A stretch of DNA of 64,000 bases from Astragalus membranaceus (GCA_039519185.1 CM076847.1:22565251-22629250); one strand, 5' to 3'. Positions 1 through 11,670 are shown, numbered from the stretch's first letter. Notes: generated by a model from the letters alone, not told the origin. Program-made: numbers and translations.

Positions 1-3000
1 TAACCGCAAGAGAGACAACTTCCTGGAGCGCTAAGGATTCAGCAACAAAAGCAGAGTTTCCGTAGATCCTTGAGGTACTCCCTGATATTACTTTCCCATT
101 CTCATGACGACACACAATACCACTCATACCAATTCCAGTAGCTAGGTCAAATTGAGCATCCGTGTTAATTTTGATGAAATTAGCACAGGGTGGTCTCCAT
201 CTGGTTGAGTTAATCCTTGTTGAACCAATCGAGATATTGTTTTGATTACACTCCTTAGTTTTGTGTTTAAGGAATTCTAGGGTTGCAGCTTTGACCTGGA
301 AAATAATATGACTTGGCATAGGATTCTCATCATCAAACACTTTAAGGCTCCTAGCATTCCAAATGTACCATAGAGCAAAGAAGGCAGTAGCAATAAGAAG
401 TATCTTCTCAGAGTCAGATAGAACATCATTTTCAATTAGATTCTCCAACCAGCAACTCATACTTGTCGTATTAGACACCATAGGAACATGGCAGATTTGT
501 AGCCCATACCACAGTGGGGTAGTCCAAGGGCATAACAAAAATATGTGTTCTGTAGTTTCCTCTGAGCACTTGCAGATAGGGTAGATAGTACTTCTAGCAA
601 TATGTTTAATTGGAAGATTAAGTTGTGTAGAAATAACATTATATATGTTTGAGTCTCCAAATGAAATGCTTGACTCTCTCTGAGACCAAAGCTCTCCAAA
701 TCCCCTTCCAACTAGCTGAAGAGTGGATAAAGGAAGTGGATGGGTTACCATTTGGAGCACTATTATCCCTCATCAGGCTAAGGTAACCAGATTTAGTAGT
801 ATAACAACCATCTTTTTCATGAGGCTAGAATAGGAGATCCTCTTGACTGGACCGACTAATGGGAGTCTTCAGAGCTTCAATAGCTGAAGTAGATTCAAAA
901 GAGTGTCTCAACTTATCAATATTCCAGGAATGAGATATTGGATCAATGAGATCCTGCACCTTTACCACATTAGTATTATCTTTAACAGTAGCTCTATTAC
1001 CAGAAGCAAGCCATAAGTCACCCACAATGTCAATGTTAGCCCCATCTCCAATTGTCTATCTTCCCTTGCTCTTCAGTAATTCCCTTCCATGGAGAAGGCT
1101 TCTCCAAACCCAAGAGATACCACCTTTAGGTTTAACCTTCCAAATACTCTCTCTAGCACAATAAATGCCTCTAAGGATCTTTGCCCAGAACTCATTAGGA
1201 AATTGAATACATCGCCAGACCTGCTTAGAGATGAGAGAAGAGTTTTGAATAGAAAAATCCCTAAATCCCATAACCCCATCAGATTTATTTGAATACATAA
1301 AATGCCAGTTTTTCCAGTGAATTCCCCTGTTTCTAACCTTAGAACTCCACCAAAACTTAGCAATAGCAGAACAAAAAGATTAGCAGAAATTCTTAGGCAA
1401 TCTTACAATATGTAGTAATAGCCGGAATAATAGATTTAATTAGGACTTCTTTACCTTCCTGAGATAATTACTGTTCTTTCCATCCCTCCAATTTAGATAG
1501 TATCCTCTCTTTAATCCACTTTAAAGCTTGAGACTTTGAATTGCCCCATTCAGCTGGGATACCTAAGTATTTACCAAGAGTATCCCATATAGGAATGTTG
1601 AGAATAAAGGACAATTCATTCTTCAGAATAGGATTAACCCCTTTGCCACAAATAAGACCAGATTTCTGCAAGTTAATTCTATGGCCAGAGGCAGCAATGA
1701 ACACATTGAGAATATTGACAATCTGAAATATTTTCTCCTTGTTAGCCTGTTCAAACACAATGGCATCATCTGCAAAAAAGAGGTGGGTTAGTGTAGGGGC
1801 TGTGGGAGCCAGAACCAACCCTTTAATCAACCCCACTGAGTTAGCTTTAGAGATCATTGTAGATAAAACATCAAAAATCAAGATAAACAGATGGGGGAGA
1901 GGGGATCAACCCGCCTCATCCCCCTACCAGGGATCACAACATGGCTTCTAGAGCCATTGACTTGGTAGAAATATTTGACTGAGGTTACCAAAGACATGAC
2001 AAGAGATACCCACAAACTACTGAAACCAAAAGACTCTAGGACACACTTGAGGAATGACCAGTCTACACGGTTATAAGCTTTGTTCATGCCAAGTTTAATG
2101 GCAAAAACCTTGCTTAGAGACACCTCTTTGCTTCTTAAGGAAGTGAAAAGCCTCTTGGGCAATCACTAGGTTATCTTGGATAAGCCTCCCACCCACAAAT
2201 GGACTCTGTTGTGGGGAAATCAACTCACTTAGGAAAGGTTTGAGTCTGTGGACCATGATTTTGGAGATGATTTTATAAATGAAGTTACAATAGCTAATAG
2301 GCCTGAGATGACAGATTTATTCAGGATCAGGGATTTTAGGAGTAAGAGCAACTAGGGTCTCATTTACACAATCACCAATTTCACCAGATATGAAGAACTT
2401 AGCTACAACATTGAACACATCCTCCCGAATGATTGCCCAATTTTTCTGGAAAAATTCCCCATTGAGTCCATCAGGACCAGGGGCCTTGTGAGCACCAAGA
2501 GGAAAAGTTGCTTGTTTCACCCCCCCCATATGCACAGGAGCAGTAAGAGAATCATTCATAGCTTGAGTGACCCAGGGAGCAATCACTTGTAAGCATTCTA
2601 ACTCTGAATTTGATGATGATTCAGAGTAGATATCCTGGAAGTAGTTTTCAATAGCTAGCACAATCTCCGTTTGTCCTTCCACCCACTCACCTTCCGGATT
2701 CTTAATTCTACTGAGCATGTTTCTGTCCCTTCTTTGGACAGTAGTAATGTGAAAGAACTTGGAGTTTTTATCACCAAACTTAAGCCATTTTAGTCTTGAT
2801 CTTTGACCCCAGTACATTTCCTCCTGTTTCCACAAACTGTCAATTTCCTTTCCAATTTGCCTAACAACTTCCCAATCAGTAGAGTTGTTACCATTATTGA
2901 GAAGCATCTGTAGTTTCAATTTCAGTTTACTAATCTCAACAACAGCATTCTTGAAAGTCCTCTTATGCCAAGCCATAAGATTTTTGTTACACTTCTTGAA

Positions 3001-3806
3001 CTTCCCATTGAGATTTTCCCATTCATTATTCTCCTGATCATTAGTATACCACCCATCAGCCACTGTCTGCCTGCATTGGTCATGCTCTTCCCAGAAAGAC
3101 TCATATTTGAAGTATCTAGCAGACCTTCTAGGAGGGTTAGGGATGAGCACTAAAGGAGAGTGGTCAAAATTCACAATGGGGAGAGCCAAACCCACAGCAT
3201 GTTGATAGAGGTCCCTCCACCCCAGTTAACTAGGATCCTGGCAATTTTTTGTCTAGTAATAACCCCTTCCCTTGGGATGCTAATCCAAGTGAATTTGCTC
3301 CCTTTAAGCTGTAGATCCATAAGATCAGAGTTATTTAGGAATTCTCTAAACAGATTCATTCTGATTGGGGCAATAGGTCTCATACCATCCTTATTAGAAA
3401 TAATAAGCATTTCATTGAAGCCCCCCATTAAGCACCAAGCACCCCCATGTCTAGGTTTCAACAGTTCCAACTTATGCCACAGATGTCTCCTTTGGCTAAA
3501 CAGTGGATTACCATAGACAAAAGTCACCTCAAAGATATTACAAGACTTCTTTTCTTTCACAGCAGTATGAATGTAGTTCCTACAAGATTGTAGGACTTGG
3601 ATTTCAAAAGCATTATTCCATAATAGACCCAATCCACCAGAAATACTAAGTGCTGGGACACAAAAAGCATTTTGGAATTTAAACTTTCTCTTAACATGAT
3701 CAAGAATAAAACAACCGGGTTTTGACCTTTTACAAGGTCATGTAACTCTCTAGCTACTTGTCGTGGCCGCCGTCAAACCACGTCAATTCCAACTTATGGC
3801 AATCAT
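1..3806 (-). pseudogene. LINE-A ORF2, endonuclease / reverse transcriptase / RNase H, broken
   Basis: ORF2 starts at the ATG at 3806-3804 (MIAISWN, with a stop where the usual Cys of ISWNCRGL would be). The APE endonuclease lies at about 3790-3200 (GGLGLLWN, GGFNEML, SKFTWIS). A linker follows, then RT from 2530 (HKAPGPDGLNGEFFQ), continuing at 2250 (FVGGRLIQDNLVIAQEA), 2160-1880 (NKAYNRVDW) and the catalytic FADD at about 1760-1780. The WKSL-type region and zf-RVT follow (1360-460). RNase H begins near 190 and leaves the window. Stops and frameshifts near 3240, 2310, 2160, 1880, 1460 and elsewhere show it is dead. ORF2 carries out target-primed reverse transcription. Confidence 0.88.
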
Positions 3807-5200
3807 TTGGGCTTTGGGGGAATGCTTTGGCTCGCCTCCTCAGCCTTAGTAGGGTAGTTTCCCTGGCAGAAATGCCCAAACATGTTAGGAACAGGGGGTT
3901 GTTCCTCAGTAGCAACTATACCAGTAAAATTCTTTTTTATTCTTTTGTCAATAGAGTTATCATTTCCCTTATCATGATATGAGCTAACTTCAATTGTTTT
4001 CCTTTTTTTCAGGCTCATACCAGTTGTCATGCTAAGGGCTAGGGCATTCTCCTCCACATCTTCAATTTGGACAAGGGCACAGTTGATATTATCATCCACT
4101 TCCTCTAGAAACTCCACAGTATATTCTGCATTCATTGGTTCTTTTGTTTGTTTCCTCCACCCTCCATAACCTATAGCAAGTCTGGCATTATTGTTCACAT
4201 GGTTAGGTTTCTTTTCTGTTGGGGGTTTTGTAGTAGAGCTGGATCCTTCATTTAGTTGGGGTTTATCATAGCTATCCCCACCAATTGTCACAAGAATAGT
4301 AGAGGATAAGAATACCTTCTCAAGGTTAGGGTTATAGGTATTTCCTCTTTGATTAGTACTTTCAAGAAAGGTGGTTTTAAAGTGGCATTTGAAGAGAGGC
4401 TTAGTTGCTTCCTGTTGGATTTCCCAAGGTATGGCACTATAGTTAAGGTTAGCTATGGCTGATGTAGGTGGGGCATGTTTAATTAGGGGGGTGTTCTGAA
4501 GGTGTAGGGTAATGTCATGGTAGTGTTTCCTTAAGGTTTTTGCATAGGCTTCTTCATTTGTGGTATGGTTTGTTTGATGGCTTGTGTTTGGTGATGGGTC
4601 AGTATCTTGGGTTGTTGTTTGGTGGGGTTGGGGGTTGTTCTCTGGGCTTGGTTCATTTTTCCTAGGGTTTCTGCCTAAAAAGTGAATGGATCTTGGGGCT
4701 TTCACACTTAGGTCACTGCCAAATTTAGGTTTATTAGGGTCAAGAGGTGACATGACAGTAGGTTTAGCGCAAGATTTATGGTCGTGTCCAATGATGCCAC
4801 ACTTATAACAAAGAGACTGGAGTCTTTCATACTTATAGGTGATCCATAGGTTTGGAAGGCTACTTCTAGACGCCCAACAACAATAGAAGACTTGGAAGGG
4901 AGGGGTTTGTTAAGGTCAAGTTTGACTCTTCCTCTAATGAGAGTACGTAGAAGATTACCATCACCAATAGGGTTTTCAATCTCAAGAACTTCACTAACTT
5001 TTTGTAGAAGCTTCCTAGCATTAGATACATTCATGTGTTCCAGAGGGAGATTGTGGTTTTGGATCCAAAATGGAGAGTTATTGAACTTAATCTGATCGTA
5101 AGAGATCTAGGGGAGCCAAGATTCCCAGCATAAGAGGTGGTTCATAATGAACCAGGGAGCTTTCCTAAGCACTTCAACTTTATCTTCTTCTCTAGCAAAG
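3803..5200 (-). pseudogene. LINE-A ORF1, RNA-binding gag-like protein (DUF4283 plus zinc knuckle), broken
   Basis: The translation shows a DUF4283-like stretch (for example the run LRKAPWFIMNHLL, then LPLEHMNVSNARKLLQKV) and a CCHC knuckle reading CYKCGIIGHDHKSC near 4785-4830. A long low-complexity C-terminal part follows, rich in T, N and P, typical of plant L1 ORF1. ORF1 proteins bind the element RNA to form the retrotransposition particle. The reading frame slips between the DUF4283 part (ending near 4850) and the C-terminal part (3803-4753), with the zinc knuckle falling in the slip. The stop codon overlaps the ORF2 ATG in an ATGA arrangement. The start codon was not located. Confidence 0.8.
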
Positions 5201-5232
5201 CTGAAGAAGAATATATTCTTATTCAACTCCGT

Positions 5233-6888
5233 TGTAACACCCCGATTTTCGGGGCGCCACGTAGTGAACCAAACTCTAAATGCATGATGATTTTAATGAA
5301 ATACTCTTATTGTCTTTTTGAAAACATGTATAATTTTTTTATTTATAACTCTTTCAAATACAATCAGAGTAATGCAACGTTATGAAACATGATGGCATAG
5401 CAACACATATTGAAAGTTCAACTAGATCCTTCAGAAATATCGCTCTAAGGCGAATCATGTTTTTCAAAAATGTACAAGTTGAAAACGTGGATACATCTGA
5501 AGAAATGAATACATCTAAAACACAAATATCCTATACTAGGGCCGACTCGTACCATTAATGTACTCTCAACAAATACTCACATCATAAATACTGCCCCAAG
5601 AACAATAAATCATTAGGGAACACCAAAGCTAACGAACTCCTATCGTTGATCACTAACCCAAGTGTTTGAAACATAGAGTGTCTATAGATGACATGTCACG
5701 CTTCCACATGATAACAAACCCTCGTCAATCTGGCAGTAATCTCCACCCACAATGCTAGCCCATCTACTAGAGCTGTCACCACTACGAAAAATAGGGCTTG
5801 AACGCTTTCCTACAAATCATCGAAACGCACTAATCCGAGTGAAGTCCCCATTGATCTCAAAGTAACAATTACAAGGACACCATCACCTTCCCCAAGCAAT
5901 TCCTCACCGTATTATCTCCTGGAACATCTCACAATTTCTAACTCAAATTCTTGATTTTCAAGCTTTTATTCTAAAAAAAATGGCCACAACACAGACCCAC
6001 ACTTTTAGAAAGAAGAAGAAATGAAAATGAATAATGGGTGGAGAGGGCCACGGCCAAATTGCTAAAAAAGGGGGTGTTGATATTTTTTTAGCTTACTTAG
6101 TGATTAAGTTGCAAAGAAAATATCAATTCATCCTTATCCATTAAACTTACTAACCAATCCCATTTTGACACCTAATAAATACTAATATAATTTAATTCAT
6201 TGTAAAACATTGGATCTTATCCATTAGGATTAGGTGGCAACCTTTGATTGCTTCCTAAAAAAAATCTTCTCTTTTAGTATACTATATAAATAAATATAAA
6301 TATAAATATAATACTAATCAACTTCATTACTAGTAGTTGGTTCGGCCTCGGTTCATCAATTGTGTCTGTGCCGAGAAATCAGTCAAGCGGCAAAATTCCT
6401 AGTGAAAACTCCTAAGTGATATCAGGTCATCTCCAACCTAAATTTTTGGAGTGCACAAATAGAACCTTCTCTCTAATTGGAATCCTTTGACGTGGTGCAG
6501 ATTTTCTATCCAGAATCGTTTTTGTTCGATTTCGGTCCCCCTAAAAGCCTAAATATTTTGTTGTATTAAAAAAACTCTTAGAAAATCCTCAAAATTCTAA
6601 AATATTAGCAAACACTCATATCGCGAGTTTCATAGAGATCTGATCATCGTATAGTTCATTTCGGGTAACAATTTTACTAAACAACCTTAGTTCAAGACAA
6701 AATTGTGTTAGCAGTTCCTGTCGAAACTCAAACTAGTACCTTCCTATATGATATATGATATTTTATAGTACCAATAAAAGCATATCTCATATGTTATCAG
6801 GAAACAAAAATTTACAAACATTATTATATTCATTAAATACAGAGCATAGTAAAATCAATGTATTTATGACGCAAATTCGGGTCTTACA
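5233..6888 (+). mobile_element. Solo LTR of a Ty3/gypsy-type element, 1,656 bp, with 5-bp target duplication
   Basis: It begins TGTAACACCCCGATTTTCGG and ends CGGGTCTTACA, imperfect inverted ends of the TG...CA type. It is flanked by the direct repeat TCCGT at 5228-5232 and 6889-6893. No PBS, PPT or coding region adjoins it, so it is a solo LTR left by LTR-LTR recombination. Its start resembles that of the 3.7-kb LTR at 54327, whose orientation is fixed by its PPT; this suggests plus orientation and a related lineage. A TATA-like run lies at about 6283-6290. It is inserted in the 5' part of LINE-A. Confidence 0.9.
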
Positions 6889-6893
6889 TCCGT

Positions 6894-7204
6894 AGTCTTC
6901 AAACCATTATAGTTAGATCATTGATAAACTCTAATTTAGTACATTTTTTAGAGATATTTTTGAGTTAATTTTAGAATAATTATCACCAATTATTTAAATT
7001 ACTAACTCAAATTACTTTATATTGCGCTGAAAAGCAAATAATATACATATATAAAAGAAAGAAGCCAAAAGGAAATGATTTGCACCAAGGTTGCAGCGTT
7101 TTTAAAAAGAAATGGGCTTAGAGACAGTCCATGAACTCATGAAAAGAGAATTGTGAGAGGAATGGAAAAGTTGGTTTGCACAAAAAGTCAAAAACCTGGG
7201 TATC
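6894..7204. other. AT-rich stretch without recognised gene
   Basis: No coding signal is recognised. It may include the last 5' bases of LINE-A and the U3 part of the LTR that ends at 8192, but no LTR start or target duplication could be fixed here. Confidence 0.4.
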
Positions 7205-8192
7205 AAATAATATAAAAGGGGCCTGACACCAAAAATTCTAAGAGAGCCGAAGACTACACACATCACAAATTGAAGGCGGCACACAACAATACAAAGCCGT
7301 AAGTAATTGAAGAAGAGCCGCACAACAGGAGGAAAAGCAACGCGGACGGTGAGAGAGGAAGAATTGGGTATCCGTTATCGACACCGTGAGAGAGCTTTAG
7401 AGCAGAAAAAGGAGACTGGAGACTCAGAATAAGAATTTCTCTAATTTTTTGGGTTATTTTTATCTCTGTAATTCATGACTCTAATTTCTATTTTACTGTT
7501 CTTTATGACTTTGGATTGCTAAATCCTCTTCTAGGGTCTTAGGTGGATTTTGCCAGTTTAGAGACCTTTATGTTATAGTTTATTATTTGAATTCCAGTTT
7601 TATTTCAATTAATATTGTCCTATTGTTTTTATCACATAATTAGGATTAGCTACCATATGCATGTTCATAATCAATTAGTTGATCAGCGACCGTACTGCAA
7701 TTAATTGGTGGACCTATAGGATAATTGGGACTATAATTATTGCATGACCAAACCTTAATTTAGTCTTCCAATCATTCAATCTTTTTGCTCTTTATGTTTT
7801 TCTTGAATTTAAATTCTTGCATGACCAAACAAGGGTTAATTTAGGAAAAAGAATATTAATCGCGAATGACCAAACGGATTAATAGCTTTACTAAAGGGAT
7901 TGGTAATTAAATAAAATAAAGGAATTCAAGTAGGAATTAGAGATAGGGGAATCGAAGCTTGCAAGTGAAACCGTGAGCCTAGACCTCTCACCATTTATTA
8001 AATCTAGTATTTTAATTATTGTTATTTATTTATTTTTATTTGGTTTCATTACAATTCAATTATTAGTTCGTCTAAACAATAGACAATCTTGATTAGTTTG
8101 GTACTTGTTAATTAATCCCTGTGGAGACGATAATCTTTTATACTACTTTTGCGAAAGAGTACACTTACTCTAAGTGTGTTTTTAACGCAACA
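7205..8192 (+). mobile_element. LTR fragment (promoter, R and U5 part), unclassified LTR retrotransposon
   Basis: A TATA box (ATATAAAA, 7210-7217) is followed by a long leader-like region ending TTTTTAACGCAACA at 8192. The same sequence occurs inverted at 27020-28000, where the reverse complement begins sharply at TGTTGCGTTAAAAA. The shared edge at 8192 / 27020 with a TG...CA terminus marks the LTR 3' end. The stretch just before it (GTGGAGACGATAATCTTTTA) resembles the U5 ends of plant Ty3 elements. The 5' limit is not resolved, and no PBS or coding sequence follows, so it may be a solo or truncated LTR. Confidence 0.65.
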
Positions 8193-8238
8193 ACCATGCA
8201 TTTGCAATGATATCAACAGTAGCTTTCACATTTAGGGT

Positions 8239-8256
8239 TTTATGAAACTAATGCTT
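8239..8256 (+). repeat. Left target-site duplication of LINE-C
   Basis: TTTATGAAACTAATGCTT here is repeated exactly at 24380-24397. This brackets the whole nested block and shows that everything between arrived after, or as part of, the LINE-C insertion. The last Ts merge with the LINE poly(A) tail read on the minus strand, so the exact edge is ambiguous by a few bases. Confidence 0.9.
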
Positions 8257-8263
8257 TTTTTTT

Positions 8264-9074
8264 GGTCCATATTATACTTGATTTAAAAATGGGCAAAGCC
8301 CAAACCAAATACAACAAAAGTAGCCTAAGTTCAAAGAAACAAAAAACGGATCAGAGACCCAGCCCAACAACAAGAAGGCAAAACAACAAAAGGAAACTAA
8401 AAACAGCAGCTCAAAAGCTTATCCAAAGGAGCAACACGCTCTGAGAAAAACAAACCACCCCCAAATCGCAAAAACCCTAAGACGCTGAAGATGAGAATTG
8501 CATCAATTGAGAAGAAACTGATATCCTCCTAACATTCAACAAACTAATCAGCATCAACAAACCCCAACTCACTAGAATTTAGAGATTAGACATGATACTT
8601 TGCCGACGATCTTGAGCCACAGCACTTCGGAGAGAAGAAGGAGGTCTGTAAATCCAATTAACAGGCAAGATTTGATGACGATGAAGCTCTGCAACCAGGT
8701 GGGCACAATTATTCCCTTCTCTAGCTGTCCAAGTTACTTCAAAAGACTCAAAATTAGATTTCAACACTTGAATGTCTTTTGTCACATTACTAACACCTCT
8801 TAATTCTATTTCACCACGGCAAGCATTAACCAACAATTGGTTGTCAGACTCAGCCACTATGTGCGCCATACTGAGGTTATTAGCGAAGATAACAGCATCA
8901 CGCAGAACCAAAGCTTCAGCTAAAAGAGGATAATTCGCCATACCACTGTAAGTATTTCCTGCTATTATCACTCCTTCATGATCTCTAATTATATAAGCAC
9001 CAAACACCTTGCAATTGTGAGGTAAGTAGCTAGCATCAGAGTTGATCTTTAGGACTCCTCTTAAAGGAGGTCTC
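8264..9074 (-). mobile_element. LINE-B, 3' part (RNase H and 3' UTR)
   Basis: On the minus strand an RNase H-like domain reads to a stop at 8579 (motifs AEALVLRDAV, VAESDNQLLVNAC, WTAREGNNCAHLVAEL), followed by about 310 bp of 3' UTR and a poly(A) tail (T-run 8255-8263). The domain is cut at 9074 by the Tat-type LTR element and the LINE continues at 22071. The GTCTC at 9070-9074 is the target duplication of that insertion. The LINE is 5'-truncated and inactive. Confidence 0.88.
8579..9074 (-). pseudogene. LINE-B RNase H domain, interrupted by LTR retrotransposon
   Basis: The C-terminal RNase H-like domain of a plant L1 LINE ORF2. The longest open part from a Met is 8579-9007, and the frame continues upstream to the LTR junction. 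The ESD motif and the late AHLVAEL (usually AHxLA) are the recognisable catalytic-region landmarks. The remainder of ORF2 (zf-RVT) is at 22071-22583, about 13 kb away, on the far side of the inserted element. Confidence 0.82.
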
Positions 9075-9831
9075 TGTTAGCCTGCATTTTCGACAGGCTA
9101 ATATTAAATGCAGTCAACAGGGTTTGACTTAATAATTTCAAAAAGAAAACAGGTCTTCGACACCAAGATATAATTTCGACTTCAAGAGGTAATAACCAAG
9201 GGAAAGCAGCCTAATGCATAACTTAGCGAATTTGGGAAAAAGAGGCCACACTTCGACAGAGAGAAGATTATAAACAGCGAAACAAGCAAAGCTATGGAGA
9301 TTTGTCGAAAGACACATTGATTCTTTGGTCGAAAGATGGAGCAGTTATCTAAGTCTTATCACGTCGAAATAGCAGTTACTCTGCCTTATCTTGTTTTAGA
9401 AAACCGCTGTGCGGTTATTAGTTTTTTCTTATAAATAGTAGTTCTGTACATAGAACAGGGGTCGCAAAATTTCATTACACACACTTCCTAAAACACTCTA
9501 CTTCCGCAAACAGAGAAAACAGAGTTAACAGGAATTCATGTATGATTCTGCATACCATCTCTTTATATAATTGTTTTCATTTCTTTAAGATTTCTGCACT
9601 TTGTCATCTTCTTCATTTATAATTACTGCAATTTACTGCATTTGATTCCTCTTCCCGCATTTACAAATTCTTGCACTTTATCATATTTCTTAAGTCTCTG
9701 CACTTCGTACTTCTACTGATATCAACAATTCTTAGTAAAATTTGATCACAAATGGCCTGAGATTCCTAGTTGATCTCGCAAGTAACACGTGTAGTGAAAC
9801 TAGCGGTGTTTACTAAAAATCACAGTAAACA
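9075..9831 (+). repeat. 5' LTR of the Tat-like element, full length 757 bp
   Basis: It starts TGTTAGCCTG and ends CAGTAAACA. A short hairpin sits at the very start (TTAGCCTG paired with CAGGCTAA). It carries a TATA box at 9430-9437. Positions 9075-9640 align with 21486-22051 and 9818-9831 with 22052-22065; 9641-9817 has no counterpart in the 3' LTR. Confidence 0.92.
9430..9437 (+). promoter_or_regulatory. TATA box of the 5' LTR promoter
   Basis: TATAAATA is followed by AGTAGTTCTGTACATAG. It lies in the middle of the LTR, as expected for the U3/R boundary region driving the genomic transcript. The same box is at 21841-21848 in the 3' LTR. Confidence 0.75.
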
Positions 9832-9834
9832 AAA

Positions 9835-9852
9835 TGGCACGCCCAGTGGGAC
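9835..9852 (+). other. Primer binding site (putative)
   Basis: TGGCACGCCCAGTGGGAC begins three bases after the 5' LTR end. Position and the TGG start fit a tRNA 3'-end complement that primes minus-strand DNA synthesis. The tRNA species was not identified from sequence alone. Confidence 0.65.
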
Positions 9853-9930
9853 ATTTGTGCTAACCAATTAAAATTTTTACTAAGATAATTCTGGGTTTGT
9901 TAAACGCAGAACCAGTACATCGCACATTGC

Positions 9931-11670
9931 ATGCGTTTAAGAAGTGGTAGACAGTTACATCAAATGCCACGTTCAAACATGAATGGTGCTTCTACATCGA
10001 ATGGACATTCCCAAGCGTCAGTTACTGATACTAACGCCACGAACACTCAGGGAGCAACCCTTCCTGCACCATCTCCAGGAGTAAACGCTCCCATAACTGC
10101 TCCAAACGTGGTCGGCGTAACCGCCCCATTATCGTCTTCGACAGACATGGGTATAACCGCTGTAACCGCTCCCACTATAACTCCTGGGTCGAACATGATG
10201 ATTCCCCAGTCATCAACCTTTGGTTCAACTAATCCCTGGGTGCCCAACGCTATGGTGGGAAATATGCCATATAGTTTTCCCATGAATGGTCGAAATTACC
10301 CCTATGGAATGCCAACCGCCATGATGGTAGGACTCCATACAAATGCATCTACGTATGCAGATAACATGGCTTCGAATTTTTCGCCTATACATAACCCATC
10401 AGAGAATATGTATAGTCGAAATATACAACCTTCAATAACCACTTCGTCATTATTGGCATTAAGACAACAAATGGATGATAGTAACCATGACATGGTAAAT
10501 ATGCTAACACAGCAAATAGGTCCAGTGTTTAATCCCCTGATACAGAACACAAATAATAGTTACCAAATGTTAGCAACACAAATGGGTCGAATTGCTGACT
10601 TCTTTGGCACTCCACAAATACAAAACCAGCAAATTCCCCAAGTACAAAACATCAGGCCTGTTGACTTACCTGTCGAAATGCCTAATAATGCAACCCCCGT
10701 GAATCGAGCACAACAATTTGTCGAAGAGCCTATACCTGAAGTGGTGCTAGTAAATAGAAATCAAAATGCTGACGAGGTAGTTAGGCAAGTCCAGCAAAAT
10801 AACCTCGGACTACAAAATAATTTGGCTACTCTTGTCGAAACTATACTAGCCCAAAATGGTCTTAATTTAGGCTTACACAGACCTAATTTTGTATCTCCCT
10901 TGTCTGAATATGTGATTCAAACGGATTTGCCTAGAGGGTGGAAAATTCCTAAGTTCACAAAATTTGCTGGAGAAACCAGCGAATCTACTGTCGAACATAT
11001 TGCAAGATATTTGACTGAGGCTGGGGACATTGCGCTAAACGAAAATTTGAAAATGAAATATTTCCCAAATTCTTTGACGAAAAATGCATTTACTTGGTTT
11101 ACAACATTACCCCCACATTCCATGTTTAATTGGAATCAATTAGAAAAAGCCTTTCATGAACAATTCTACATGGGACAATCAAAGATTAGCCTTAAAGAAT
11201 TGGCTAGTGTTCGACGCACAATGCCAGAATCTATTGATGAATATCTCAATAGATTTAGACTACTCAAGGCGAGATGTTTCACCCAAGTGCCTGAGCATGA
11301 GTTAGTCGAAATGGCTGCTGGTGGTTTAGATTACTCCATCAGGAAAAAGTTGGATACTTTACACCTAAGAGATATGGCTCAATTGGCTGATAGAGTTCGA
11401 CAAGTTGAAAGACTCAAAGCAGAAAAAGCTTCGACAACCAAGTTTAACAATAAGAAAGAAAAAGTAGCGTTTGTTAATGTTGATAACAATAGCCAAGAAT
11501 TCGACATATCTTATGAAAATGTCGAGGAAGAGGTTGACATTGCAGAATTAAAACCTGGACCTCCATATACATGCAAATTGTTAAACCCCTCTAATGGAAA
11601 AAACCCTGTCGAACCAAAAAATGATAAGTTTGTTGCAAAAACATATACCTTCGACGTCACAAAAATGTGA
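9931..11670 (+). CDS. gag: Gag polyprotein of the Tat-like element
   Basis: A 579-residue ORF starts MRLRSGRQ about 80 bp after the PBS. The N-terminal half is low-complexity (T, N, Q, P, M rich). The retrotransposon gag domain spans about residues 345-450 (YLTEAGDIALNENL, WFTTLPP, LKELASVRRTMPESIDEYL). Gag forms the virus-like particle core around the element RNA. The frame ends at TGA 11668-11670, just after an A5 run at 11661-11665; the homologous continuation lies in the next frame, so a one-base insertion there is the likely cause of the stop. A CX3HX9C-like group (CKYHNFLGHNTSRC) follows in the next frame. Confidence 0.9.
   Translation: MRLRSGRQLHQMPRSNMNGASTSNGHSQASVTDTNATNTQGATLPAPSPGVNAPITAPNVVGVTAPLSSSTDMGITAVTAPTITPGSNMMIPQSSTFGSTNPWVPNAMVGNMPYSFPMNGRNYPYGMPTAMMVGLHTNASTYADNMASNFSPIHNPSENMYSRNIQPSITTSSLLALRQQMDDSNHDMVNMLTQQIGPVFNPLIQNTNNSYQMLATQMGRIADFFGTPQIQNQQIPQVQNIRPVDLPVEMPNNATPVNRAQQFVEEPIPEVVLVNRNQNADEVVRQVQQNNLGLQNNLATLVETILAQNGLNLGLHRPNFVSPLSEYVIQTDLPRGWKIPKFTKFAGETSESTVEHIARYLTEAGDIALNENLKMKYFPNSLTKNAFTWFTTLPPHSMFNWNQLEKAFHEQFYMGQSKISLKELASVRRTMPESIDEYLNRFRLLKARCFTQVPEHELVEMAAGGLDYSIRKKLDTLHLRDMAQLADRVRQVERLKAEKASTTKFNNKKEKVAFVNVDNNSQEFDISYENVEEEVDIAELKPGPPYTCKLLNPSNGKNPVEPKNDKFVAKTYTFDVTKM

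Larger units (their letters stand above)
1..5232 (-). mobile_element. L1-type LINE (LINE-A), decayed, runs off left edge
   Basis: This is a non-LTR retrotransposon read right to left. From its 5' side one sees an ORF1 with a DUF4283-like region and a CCHC zinc knuckle, then ORF2 with an APE-type endonuclease, reverse transcriptase, zf-RVT region and the start of an RNase H domain at the window edge. Frameshifts and stops break both ORFs, so it is inactive. The 3' tail lies outside the window. The right limit is set by the solo LTR that interrupts it at 5233; LINE sequence may resume briefly after 6893. Confidence 0.9.

Noticed and set aside
11594..11670. Programmed frameshift between gag and protease
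   Set aside because: The overlap could be read that way, but the break lies in a plain A-run with no slippery heptamer plus pseudoknot evident, and two other homopolymer breaks occur in pol. A simple indel or sequencing error is more likely.
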